DNA of 64,000 nt. Origin: Lepidodermella squamata. Lineage: Eukaryota > Gastrotricha. Under the pieces are notes generated by a model. That model was given only the letters and a program-made list of their open reading frames with translations. It was not told the DNA's origin and ran no database searches. Location: the NCBI GenBank assembly GCA_047495785.1, contig JBLDXI010000056.1:434001-498000 (forward strand), in the 5' to 3' direction. Each line of letters starts with the position of its first letter. Within the stretch, counting starts at the first letter, position 1. The translations under genes and the position numbers were made by a program. This document shows, one piece after another, positions 41,701 to 53,500 of this stretch.

Positions 41701-43220
41701 GTCGCGGCCGATGCGGACCCACTCGAGCGCCTCCATGAGCTTCTTGATGATGCCGTTGAAGAAGAACATGAGGTTGCCGAGCTGCACGACGTTCGTGAAG
41801 TTGATGGACACGGTGACGGGCGAGCCGGAGACCGGGTGCGTCGCCTTGACGCGCACCGAGCCGAGGTTGATCGGCAGGAACAGGATGCCGCCGCCGTCGT
41901 AGTTCGCCACCGGGCCGATGACGTCGACGACGGCCGGCGAGCGCATCGTCTGGATGCGCAGCCGGAAGTTCTCCACGTCCGGGTCGAACGAGACGTGGTG
42001 CTGGCACAGGCCGTTGCCGGGCAGGTCGCACTGCACGCGCAGGTAGTTGACCTCCGTCGGCAGGATCGACTCGGGCGCCTGGTCCGCGAACTTCTTCGCC
42101 GGCCGTGGCATCTCAGGTGGGCGTTCGCGTCTACCTGGCGGGCCCCGAGCTCCGCCTGCCGCTGCTCCTCCTGCTGCTGCTGAGGGGGCCTCCGACGATC
42201 GCGCCTTCTCTACTAACGTTGCGGCTTGTTGCAGCAGTGCCGGCGGGGGCTTCGAGGCGGCTTGCTGGGGTGGGCTTGTCGCGACTGCCTCTGGTCCGGC
42301 GGCCTGTGACGGCGGTCGCGGTTCAGCGGTCTCAGGGCGAGAAGTTGCAGTGGCGGGCCTGCAAATGAAAACACACATTAAACTTTGTAAATTAGAGATA
42401 TCCGATCATAGCGATGAATTTGGAATCATAGATAAGTGGCCATCAAGCTTTGGAATTTTCATTCCCAAAAATTGTCAAGGAGCATCGGGGCTTGAAATGG
42501 AAATGTTGATTTTACCTAAGTAAGCAATAAATAAAGAAGCTAACTATTCACAACCCGAAGCTTAGAAATCAATTTTGGCCCTTCAAAGCATCAAACTTTC
42601 AAAATATGCTTGAGAAGGGCTTCGAAATCTGTAGAAATAAATGTCTAATGTTAGGGTATCTTCGACATCGAAAATAAGAAACTTCAAAATCACCAAGCAT
42701 TCTTCTTATACTACAAAACACAACAGTGAGGAAGGAACCAGTAACTATTCAGGCTGAACTTCATATTTCATCTTTAGCCAAATAATCTAATATATCCATA
42801 AAAGGTATTGTAGGTCAGGCCGAGCCTCATTAGCCGATTTCAGTTCGATAGTAGAGATATTTCCTGAATTTGAGAGCCCCGACAAATGAACTCAAAATCA
42901 TTCGGAGGCATTCGAAGGATAGGTCTCGTATATAGAGAAAGAAAATAGGCATTCCAAACAATAGGAACAGCTGGTAACCGTTCAAGTCCCCAAATGTTAG
43001 TCTTAATTTCTGAAATTTGGTTTCCGCTTTTAGAAAGCTAAATCAGTAACCAGGATCTCCAAAACTACTGACGAAATGACTCGAATGCCAAATTGTCGTT
43101 CTAAAAGTTGAAGATGGATTAAGAAGCAAACCGTGAAGTAGCGAGGCGCTGCATCAAGGCGGCGGCGCGTCCGCGGGCCTTGGGCGCCGGGGGTTGATTG
43201 CTGGGATCGCCTTCCGACAT
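35794..43220 (-). CDS. piwi: Piwi-clade Argonaute
   Basis: There are seven exons on the minus strand: 43220-43132, 42358-41691, 40531-40068, 38276-37851, 37585-37367, 37306-36555 and 35914-35794. They total 2739 bases (912 residues), all phases consistent. The N-terminus is Ala/Pro/Arg-rich with RG motifs (KARGRAAAL, GARGPPGRRERP), possible sites of symmetric dimethylarginine. The N/linker and PAZ domains follow (YYNPKVRHEL, VVSTRYNNRTYKIEDIDWD), then MID and a full PIWI domain (GLDVFHDPGRKNPSW, IIVFRDGLSG, and a C-terminal KLFYL). Piwi proteins bind piRNAs and silence transposons. The RNase H-like residues are D664 (VVGLD), D734 (FRDG) and then D887 in VVYADRLA, where most Piwis have His. 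A glycine-rich insert (about 25 residues) follows FNPLGGG. The gene lies 1.3 kb downstream of Trio on the same strand. Confidence 0.95.
36257..36438. mobile_element. Fold-back MITE in the last Piwi intron
   Basis: ACAGGGTGGCCAAAAAATT at the left end reappears inverted at the right end, and homology between arms continues for about 75-80 bases (GGAATTCGCTGCGCATCAAT, then TTTAATGAGGAGTTT). A short central loop near 36340-36360 separates the arms. The total is 182 bases. The CAGGGTGGCC end resembles hAT-type MITEs, but no target duplication is visible. Confidence 0.85.
38369..38710. mobile_element. Short TIR element with repeated ATAAATGTCAG motifs
   Basis: The left end ACTACCGAACTGCCCGAAA is the near-perfect inverted partner of the right end TTTCGGGCAGTAGGGTAGT (two mismatches). 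Inside, AAATGTCAG/AAATGTCAT motifs recur at least five times. No target-site duplication is seen. Likely a non-autonomous DNA element. Confidence 0.6.
38715..39350 (+). pseudogene. Decayed YqaJ-type exonuclease/recombinase domain (transposon or virus derived)
   Basis: On the plus strand, opposite to Piwi, an acceptor-like TTTTAG at about 38973 is followed by HIQYGCEHESAAIIVAQ, GLMLHPSGVMAAGPDGDYGY, and further on VQAQLYTTDRTNCIF. These match, in order, the YqaJ nuclease blocks G-x-EHE-x-A, GL-x-x-x-P...SPDG and Q-x-QLY-x-T. The frame is broken by stops (one before VQAQLY) and frame changes, so it is not functional. Domain assignment is from motif memory. Confidence 0.6.
40532..41690 (-). other. 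Intron 2 of the Piwi gene with Tigger/pogo remnant
   Basis: The intron is 1159 bases. 41060-41560 carries the transposase remnant; the remainder has no recognisable content. Confidence 0.75.
40927..41560 (+). pseudogene. Tigger/pogo-type DDE transposase remnant inside a Piwi intron
   Basis: Plus-strand frame: NRKICLIVDNCPSHP, then LENINLVFLPDNTTSKTKPI with DQG. This is the hallmark of the DDE_1 (Tigger/jerky/CENP-B-like) transposase: catalytic Asp in VDNCP-x-HP and the FLPPNTTS-x-x-QP-x-DQG block. After DQG an apparent 60-base GT...AG gap is followed by NLKFEYRQLLFQYLV and LMDAITFLRVAQDQ, the next family block, but in a shifted frame with a stop. The N-terminal DNA-binding half is missing or unrecognisable. 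It lies antisense to Piwi. Confidence 0.85.
42359..43131 (-). other. Intron 1 of the Piwi gene
   Basis: The intron is 773 bases, AT-rich, with a weak GTTTGC donor and a TTTGCAG acceptor. No embedded feature is recognised. Confidence 0.7.
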
Positions 43221-44504
43221 TCCGGCGATCGGCAAAACACGCTAAATCTTCTCGTGTAACACGAATCTGCGCAACGGGTGGTTGTTGTTTTCTTCTAGTA
43301 ATATTCTAGCAGCGAAATGTATCTTCTTCAGCTGCCACGTAAATTTCGAACAATTTCACAACTTCAGCTTCTTCTTCAGCTCTTCTTTTTTTGCGAAAAA
43401 TTGAGAACAAAAACCTACACAAAATAGTTGTTGCAATGAATCAATCGTTTTCATCATCGTTTTACTTTGAAAATTCCTCTCACTCTTCGAAATTGATAAT
43501 TCCTTTTTTCCCATCGACCAGTAATGCAATCGATAATAAGAACAGTCGCAGTAGTAGCAATTATAAACATTGAAAATAAAACAATTTTTCGTCAATGCCC
43601 AACAAAACAACAGCTGATAGTCAATAATAATCAGGTTAACAAACGAAAAAGGGGCTTTCAATTAAAATCGGGGACTAGCATTCCTCCATCGCGTAATAAT
43701 GAGACAAGAAAAAAATATATAGATCATTCAAATTCGATGCGTAAAACAATAAGTCATGAGGCGAATTATGTATTAAGATCGTCGCCATCATAATTCTTCA
43801 GATACAGATCAATGGTATTTGGTTGGCAGCGAGAAAAGTTTGCAGATACGGCGAGAGAAAATAATAAGTAAAGAAACTATAGAAGGCATCAATCATCGCA
43901 ACGAAGAAAATAAAATATTAGAGACAATCCCGACAATTATTATTAGTGTGGAGATGGCAATGTTTTCCGCTGCTGCTGCTATTCGCTTTTTCAACAAAAG
44001 GGCAAACACTGAATTGCAACTGTCCACGTGACCACTTACTTTCAAACAGCGAGCCATTCATAGATAGATACTTATTATAGGTATTTTAGATAGAATTTTT
44101 CAAGTTATCAGAACAAGGCAGTTCACCGGACGTGCGTTGCTGCTCGTAGTTGAATTTCTTGCTGCAAAATATCATCAGATAAATCCATACATGTATAAGA
44201 GACCGAACGGGGAAGTGAAATACCAATAGTTTTTCATGTTGCGCTATGCTCTCAGGTTTTGTTGTTGTTGTATTCTCAACGAACGATGGCGGCGACAAGC
44301 GAGACAACTCAGTAATGTATAAGACAAGCATCATCACCATCAGAAAAAATAGCTGGCTGGCGGCGGGGATAGATAGGATGGAGAAGACAAATATATGCCA
44401 ATTCGATTTTTCAAATTCAGGTTTGTTTTTTCGAAAGACGAGTTTTTTCATCTGTTTGTATAGAGAGAGCCTCATTTCATTCAATCATTCAGTCAACTTG
44501 ACGC
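43221..44504 (-). other. Spacer between Trio (3' end) and Piwi (5' end)
   Basis: About 1.3 kb of AT-rich DNA holding the Trio 3' UTR and the Piwi promoter and 5' UTR. A short palindrome CTCGTGTAACACGAA lies at about 43251-43265, just upstream of the Piwi ATG. No gene is seen. Confidence 0.5.
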
Positions 44505-47500
44505 TCAGTTGACGTTCAGAGTGACTCGGGCCGTGGCGCCGGCCGCGTGGCAGGCGTACACGCCGGCGTGCGCACTCGCCGCCGCACTTGCGATGCTCAG
44601 CGTTAGCGTGGTAGTTGTCGAATCGTCAGACTGCGACGACGACGAGGAGACGCCGGCCGGCAGCGAGTCACTCGTCACGCCACTGCAAGTTGCATCCGAT
44701 GTACAGCCGAAGTGCCAATATGCCGAGGCTTTACTAGTCGATTGGATCTAGTAGACGAAAAAAACGAAAAAAAACACAATTAAAATGGTATAGACGCCTT
44801 GATTTCCCCGCGAAACCCGAAAATATCATTAGAATAAGACTATAGGGCTCTATCCTAGGTAAATTTCTCGACTTATTCAACCAGCGCGTTAGCATACACA
44901 CACTTCCTCTGAATGCAGAATTAACCTGCCAAATCTTAAAAAGTAATTGTCACCCAAGGCCATCGTATAACTTGAGCTCTCGCGATTTGTCTACAACTTA
45001 GAACAGCGCTCTTGTGAACTTGAATCAACTGCATCGAATATTGATTTGCTATCGTTGAATTTGACCGAAGAGTCAATTTTTACTTATTACCTGATCCGCC
45101 GTTTTCATCTAGTACAATAGGAAATCCCTCTGGCTTCAGTTACATACCAACCCCTAAAATCTTGAAGTTCGACATTAACGGATCTGTCGACTCCTCTACA
45201 GTAGTTCGGTTAATGTCTTATTACCGTCAGTTTACGTCTGGCCCACTTCGAAAAGGCCTTAATAAAATGGAAGAAAGTTGCTTACTTTGCATGTGAAAGT
45301 AGCGGATTCGCCGGCGCGAACCGTGAGCTCGGCGGGCAGCAGAGGTTCGACGAAAACAGGCGATTGAGGCGGCGGCGACGTCGGCACCTCCGACTGCTGT
45401 TGCTTCGAATGTTTCTTGGAGGAGCGCGGCCGGAAGAGCTTATCCAAGAAGCCGCCCTTCTTCTTTGTTTTCGACTCCTTGTTGCAACTCGAGTCGGACT
45501 TGTTGACGGAGGCACTGCCGCTGGAAGACGACGAGGCGTGGTGCTGGTGGTGGTCGGTGGAGCTGCTGCCCGGGCTCGACTTGTGGCTCTTGAGCGGCTC
45601 AGGCGCCGGAAGACTGCTGTTGTTGCCGCCGCTGGGCATGGTGCTCTGTTTCGGGTCTTGCTTCTTGATGCTCTCGTAGATCTGCGACGCGGCGCCGCCC
45701 GCTTTCGGCGCCGGCGACGCGCCGCCCATCCCGACGGAGCCGAGCTCGAGACTCGCCTTGGGGTTCGACAGCCGGTCGACGAAGCTCTTCTGCATCTGCA
45801 GGATGGAGCGGATCTCCTTGACCCAGGCCGCGGCCGTGTCGGGCGTCGGCGTCTGGAACACGAAGCGCGTCTCGGGCGTGGTCGAGCGGTCGTGCACGAA
45901 GAAGCGCGTCGGCTCGCTGTCGTCCGTGTGCAGCGACATGCGGTTGGCGGCGATCGACGCCTTGAACACGAGGTCGGCCTGGGCGAGCGCGGCGAGGGCG
46001 ACCTTCGTCTTGCGCTCGATCGACTCCGAAACGATGATGATCTGGTCGAAGAGGAAGACGTGGCGCTCGGCCGGCGGGCCCTTGACGTTGTCCGGCTCCT
46101 GCACGAGCAGCTTCTCCTGCAGCAGCAGCTTGCCCTGCGCCGTGATCGACTGCGTGAAGCCCTGCAGCCGCCCGACGAACATCATATCGTTGCACGACTT
46201 GGGCACCACGTGCATCACCTCGATCGCCCGCCGCAAATCAGACGTGTCCACGCCCGCTCGTTCAGTCTACAATCGAACGAAAAAATTATAGTTCATCAAC
46301 TTAGTAACTTGATCGGAATTATACTCAGTTTATTCGAACAAGGGCTTGAAATCTTTCAAACCACCAAAGATTCACCAATTCAGCAAACTGTTGCATCGAA
46401 ATTTCGAAAATTCAGAATCTTTACCGTCAAGGCCCAAGACTCGAACCAAACTCGGAGGTCATTTTATAAAAATCTTATCAATTCAAACACAAGGGTAAAA
46501 TACTGTGTGGGATTCAATTTTTGGTTGATTTTAGTTCTGGTTTTTTCGGAAACGGCCCGAAGTAATCAATGTTGGCATTAGGTTTGCATGTTTCCAATTT
46601 TCGGTGATTCAGGAAAATCAACAAAAAACAGAGCCATATACAATGCTCCGATTCTAAATGCCCAAATTGCGTAGACTAAGCTATACGACAGGGCTTATCA
46701 ACCCAAATCATCGACGAACACAGCAAATTTCGTTTAAGAATGCCACGACCACAAATACGTTTTCAAATTGTCCTATTTTTTAATTAACCCAGCCCTTAAA
46801 CTTGAAAAAACCGGACCTGAAATTCGGAATTTCTCAGCTGAATGCGAACATTTTCACTCGATTTCCTCTCGCCGTTCCGAAAATTTACAAAATATTCTCT
46901 AGACTAGTATCTTTAGGATACCCCCTGTTTTCTCCTTTTCCGAAGAAATTTGTGTCTAGTTTTAACAATAGTCGCATTCTAACCATCAAAAGGCTAAAAT
47001 CTTTCCACATGAAATCTATCAAAAGATAAAAAATAACCCGAGTACCAACCTGTTTAAAGATGTCCTTGATGAGAAGCTGGTACTTCATGATGCGCTGCAC
47101 GGGCTTGATGAGCAGATCGGCGACGTTGAGGCGGTGGCCGAAGCGCACGCGCAGCTCCTCGAAAAAGTCGAGGAAGTCGGCGACCAGGTAGTCGGCTTTC
47201 GGCTTGTTCTCGCAGTACTTGACGTACATGAGCAGGCGGCGCTCGTAGCGGTTGAAGGCGGACGCGATGAGCGCGCCCGCGTCCTTCGCCGAGCCGATGG
47301 CGGCCGGGTCGACGCAGCGCTCGATCTCGGGCAGGAACGTGTCGCGGTGCCACTCGTAGATCTGCTCGATGTTGCCGAACACCACCTTGTCCTTGCCGGC
47401 GAGGCCGTCCGGCAGCGGCCCCGTCGCCATCGTCGTCTTGTAGTCGTTGACGATGAGGCCGAGGTCCTTCACGTAGTCGCGCTCCGTGTCCACCAGCTCC

Positions 47501-50500
47501 TGGATTATGTACCGCCGCTTCAGCAGCGCCTGTTCCTTCTTCGCGTCTTCGGCCGAGGCGGCGGCGGTCGCGGCGGCACTTGGCGCCTCGCTCGTCGAAC
47601 CGCTCGTACTGCCGCCTGGAGCAGAGAAATCACACACAAAGTTGAGTAAAATGCACGAATTCATTTCATTCAGCAAAAAATGAAGCGAAATGGAAAATCG
47701 AACTTGGATTGAGCTGCTATTTATAAATTTAATCGGAAATTAAACCAGTAATCCTGTGACAACTCCCACCCTCCTTCCCACTCCTACGACTTACACCTAA
47801 TAATAGCTAGTAATATCGATTCAAATCCGATTATAGACGCCGCTGATACAGATCAACAATACGGATTAAGTCCGAGAAATCGCGAAATTGAATAATCCCA
47901 GCGAGATTAGAAAATTCTAACATTTTTAAAACTTCAAAACAAAGATTTTTGAATCTTATTTATGCACTAATTGAATTCCCAGAAATTGATCGTCAATAAT
48001 GAAAAATAATTCCGGCAGAAAACTTACTAGGATCGGGAGGCTGGGTGTCCGATGGGCTGGCTAGCGGCGATTGCGGAGGGTTTTCTTCGCTCATATCAGA
48101 AGTTGCAGTCGTAACCGGAGCAGGTTCAGAATTCGCATCGGCAGCCTGGTTCAACAGACAAATTAGTCTTGGGTGGGTTCAACTTCTGTTTCGTTCTGTC
48201 TCTCTTTCTAACGGCGGCGAGGTGTAGTTGGTACTTATGTAAGTAGGGTGTGGCTAGACGACAAGCAGCATCACCGACGACATTCACTAGCTATATTAGT
48301 CGACAATTACTGATTAATATATAAGCTAAATGATGAGGAAACAACATTGACATTATCAGAGGGAGAGGTTAAAATTCAGCATGTAGAGCAGGTAAAGTTT
48401 AGAGCGAAAATCGCGTTTTTATTGCGTATTTTTTCTTCATAGTCTTCGCAAACAAGAAAGATCTTTGTTGCATCATCGTTGAACAAAACTTCTCAGATCA
48501 AAATGTAAGGCCTCAGAGTTGTACATACACATAGGTAATCGTTATTATTATTATTATTAGTCAAATTTTAGTACGATGCTGTGTGGCTGTGATTGCGAAA
48601 AAATAAGAAATAATAATGGCGGCAATGAGGATGATAAAAACAAACTAAAAGGCGTCTACAACACGTTGTTTGCGCGCGGCTAAATGGAAATGCTAATACA
48701 GCAAGAATGCGATCTATTGAAAAATTCACGGCGGCGAAGTTGGACGTTGAATGAAGTCGCCACTGCGCCCGCTCGCTCGCTCGCTGAATGAGCGCGCGCG
48801 CGCAGTATAACACAGTAATAAATTATGAATTGGGTCGGTCTTTCGCTCCGAGTCTAGCGGCGGCAAGCAGGCAAGCAAGCAGGGTGAGATTGATTGACTG
48901 ATTGACTAATCATCATCATCACGATCATCATCAACATTGAGCAATTTATATAGAAAAAACGAAGTCGGGAATGGCGGTGACTAACAACAACAAAACCGGC
49001 GACAGACACGCACACTATCGGGGCGGTGGTGTTACCTGGTCGCTGTTGCCGCCGCTGCCACCTGTTGCGACTGCGACTGGCTCTTCACTACTGGACATAG
49101 CAGTGGGATGCGCACTATCCGTTTCTCCTTCTTCTGCTGTAGTTGTTGTTGGCACACTGACAGAGGGCGGGGCGGGCGGCAGTTGCTGCTGCTGCTGCTG
49201 CTCCTCAGCTGCTTCGTCGGCAAAGTCCGCGTCCGCTACCGACGGCAAGTGAGCACTGCTCGTTTGAAACAACTAGACAAAAAAACCGAAAAAAGTGTAA
49301 CAAAAAAGTCAGGGTTTTTAGGTCGAGAGAAAACACGCGAATTTTTTCGAGCGGAGCGCGCGATCAAGATATTAATTGAATAGGATCCTAATTAGCCGCA
49401 TGACAGGCAACCGTGATGCCAACGAAATGTCGTATATCTAGGATATAACTTGAAATATCTTCACATTCCGAAACCCAAAAGGGGCTGAATTGTGAAAATT
49501 AGCAATTTTACAACGCTTTCCAAAACAAAAAATTTATGACTCAAGAAAACGGATCCTTAATTAGATTCCTAATAAGATGAAGCTCCAGGAAAATGATCAA
49601 GTTTAAAGTGAGATGCGTAGTTCACCGCACCCGACTAAAAGCCTCCTGAAAACCGCTAAAAGGTAGCAATGCTTGTAGATCAAACTTCCGACTGAAAACT
49701 AAACCTAGTAAAGAAAAATGATCAGTTAAGGTGGATCGCGACAAATTTAATCGGGTAAAAAGGTTCAATGCGTTTCAACTCAAGTAAATTCAGTTGAGAT
49801 GAAATGTGTGCAATTGCCGAGAAATAAATGCAGATGGTTCGATTTTAAAGATTAGGATGCAAAACTGGTCAATGACTCAGCTAAAATAATTTGACTTGAT
49901 TGAAATTATTCCAAATTTCCGTCCATTACAGATCACCAAATCACAGACAGCATTCATTATTAGAGCTGAATGACATAGGTATTTGAGAAAAACTAGAGCA
50001 AACTGACAATTTGCGGGTGCTTACAAAACAGTAGCCTGGTAGTCAAATAGTGCGCAGCATTAGATTTCACGTTTTGTCAACAAATTTAACAAATGCAAAT
50101 ATTTAAATCGATTTCTCCGTGTTCCAGTTAAAACAACAGAGAAAGCGGTTCATTACTACTCGAGTTGAATTCGCGTTTTTTCGAGAACGAATGAATGGAG
50201 TCAGGGTGGGCACGCAGCAGTCGCTAATGAGGCACAGAGGTAGGCTAGTAGTAAGTAGTACTAATATCAGCCAACACACCTGCCGAGCGATAAAAACTTC
50301 GCAGAGGAAAAGCAAAATACATGCGAGGCGATAAAAAGCTACCTGCTGCTGCTGCTGCTGCTATCGATATCTAATACTACTACTACGACTACAAAGGTGG
50401 GCCTGTGTTGTGAACAACAACAAGTAGACACGTGAGGATGATCTCAACACAGCAGCGTGTAAGAAATAGAATCTGCGATTTCGATCGCTAGCGGCAGCCG

Positions 50501-53500
50501 AAGCAGGAAGGCAGCGGACTGCTGTGCGGCGACAAAAGCGAACAATTTATTGCGAATCTTTACCACCACTACTCCTACTACTACTGCTATTACTACTACA
50601 CAACTAAAACACAGTGTTATTTTATAGTCGGGCGCATCAGCCTATGAAAGCGTATACACACACATAGTATGTGTATGTGCGCATGGTGAGGGTGAGTGAA
50701 AAATGCGAGAAAAAGAGAATGTGTGTGTGTCGCCATCGATCGATCGATCGATAAATATCGCCGTTGCCGCGAAATGCAATAGCAAGCAGCCGCAGCAGCT
50801 CAGTGCACAAGCCGTCGTCGTCGTCGTCGCCGCTGCGATGAGCAAGAAAATGACGAAATTTCGGCACACTCGCATAAACAAATAATAATATTGCGATTTG
50901 ATGCCGGCGAGCGAAAAGAGACACAGTAATCGAATCGTCGTCGTCGTCATCGCCCCGTCCCGTCCGCGGCCCAGAAGACGCATGAAATGCGGTTACAAAA
51001 ATAAGACAACGCAAGTGGGCTGCTGCTGCTGCTGCGGCGACGACGACGATGACTGTGGCCAATCGAAAGGTGCATTGAAAAATACCAGCAGTTGAATGGA
51101 GGAGGGGCTGGGCTGATGATGCCCGCATCACGCAGCAGCAGCAGCAGAACAGCAACAAGCAACAACAGCGAATGCACATGTTGAATACGCCGCGCAGATG
51201 GATATGCAGAGAGAGAGGTATACACATACATGTGTGTATACGCAGATTTTGACTCTGGCTGATTATCACGAGCAGAAAAACGGCGGCGCTCGATCTTTCG
51301 ATCGCTCTATACCTACCACCGATATATCTGCTGCTGCTGCTGCGTTTTTATTATAAGGCTGGCAGCAACGGACCAGAAAAAACCGGCCGCGTGCGCGCGC
51401 GCTTCTGCTAATGATTAGCGCGCGGCGAATAAAATCGCGCTGCGAGATGTGTGGTAGTAGCAGTCGTAGTAGTAGTAGCCATGAGGCGATTCACGTAATA
51501 ATCACGATGAGGAATCACGCAATACCGAAGGTGCGCCCAGCTAATCGATATTCGATAATGGGCGGCCGGCTAAGAGTTTTTTGCGATTTTGCGCAAAAAA
51601 AACCGTGACCTAATCTAGGCTCTCGCTCAAGTCGTTAAAAAGCGATTCACCACCACGCGCCGCGCAATGCGTTATTACTGACCTGTGACGAAAGACTGAG
51701 CGGGATGGGTACGGCTGAGGAGGAGGAGGCTGCTGATCCATTAGAGCCCATCGCCATCGCCATCGCAGGTAGCGCCGATGGTTCGGAAATGATGCGGGCC
51801 GGTGGCTGCAGGCTCGCTTTTCGCATATTCGACGCCGCGTTCGAAGAACCACCACCAGCGCCGCCAGTGCTTGATGATGTGTGGCTGAGGTCGACCGATC
51901 GCCGGGCACTTGGGCTGTGGCTGCTGCTGCTGTTGTTCGTCGGAGGCAGCGTCATTTTGTTGAACTGTTTTCACAAAACACACAAATTATTTCAGTTGAG
52001 AGCGAGAGAAAAAGTTCGTGGAAAATTACATCGCTCGCACAAATCATACTCGCTTACTCAGCTGAAAACTTGATAACAAATGTACAGACACTGTATCGCG
52101 CACAGACTAACAAGTCACGAAAGTCAGAATTCTCAAATTAAATTAAACGCTGACATGACACCTTGATACTTTATAATCAGCTATAATGTCAAGTGAAAAT
52201 AGCGACTCTCTGACGTCTCAGATTGTCTATCGCATTTCCGCGTGATTTTTGCAAAGGGTCCTTCATCCTTCAGTAACGGACGGTTTCCGTGAATTTAATT
52301 TCGCATGTCTATGCATTTCAGACAGAATGTATCGTAAAATTAAACAAAATTATGATCGCTTGACGTATTTGAAACTATCGTCACCTGTTACTAAAAAAAG
52401 GGCTACCTGGCTGATAAACAGACGATGCAAAGCAAGGCCCTCCGCTCTGCAGAGGATACCCACGTTGAGCAATTCAGATCAGGCTGACGAGAAAACAGGA
52501 GTGTCCGAATGAGTTTATTTCCCAGTGAAATGAGCCCACTTATGCATAGGCATAAATTTGGTGATTGCTGGCTAACTCAGCTAGATAGTGAGTGGCAGTG
52601 GGGGACATTGGAAAGGCCGAAATGAGGAGACTTAGAAACCGGGAAATTTCGGCGAATGCTCCCGCTGATTCCTGCCTCAGTACCTTCAGATTTTAACATC
52701 ATTAAACACTGTCTACAGTTAGCCCCATTTTACGCATACAGATGAGCCAATCAGCAGAGCTAGACATCACGTACTCGTCCGTGTGCGATATGCCTTGATA
52801 GTTACTCTAACTTAATGTCTTCTCTGTCCTCAACCTCTGCAGCAGTCCTATATCTACCTACTTTTTGCATAATAAATCGTCTATCTGTCCTCTCTTGAGC
52901 GCTAAAGCTTCAAAACACATCATGAATTATTTGATCAATACTTGGAATACACTGACAATCAGACGTTAGACGTTAAATATCAGTTGGCGCTGACATTTTT
53001 ACGACAATCAGCCCTCATCACATTTGAGAACAGCGACGGCGTCAAATTCGAATAAAAAATGCAGAAAGCCAAAATGTATTGGCAAGCTGTTCGAGTAATG
53101 CAACAATTCAACGGCACTTCTTTCGTTCAATTGCTCGAGATTCTACTGGCTTGTAGCAAAAAGATCTGTTTCAAATTGCCTTGATTCGATATATCGTAGC
53201 ACAGGCATAACCCAACTTGACCAAAATTGAAAAATCGGAAAATAGCCATTACCTGGTCGGCGGCTGAACGACGCGCGGCGAGTTGTGCGGCGACAGAGGG
53301 CGATTGCGGCTGTTTGATGCGCCGCTTGCCGGAGAACCACCGCCGCAGACTCGCGACCGTTGTCTCTTGCTTTACCGCAACCGTCGCTTTGCCCGAATCC
53401 AGCAAAACCGCACTCGATCGTTGCGTTTGCTGTTGATAGAACAGCTGGTTGTGATGGCCACTGGGCGATGCGGCTGAGCCCCGCTGGTCGTCGGCTGTCG

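Noticed and set aside
45364-46581. 405-codon plus-strand open frame opposite the Trio PH2 exon
   Set aside because: Antisense shadow, Arg-rich, with no family motif. The minus strand encodes the PH domain.
50637-51269. 210-codon minus-strand frame in the repeat-rich Trio intron
   Set aside because: Made of translated trinucleotide and dinucleotide repeats (poly-Cys, poly-Ala, His-Thr runs). No coding signature.
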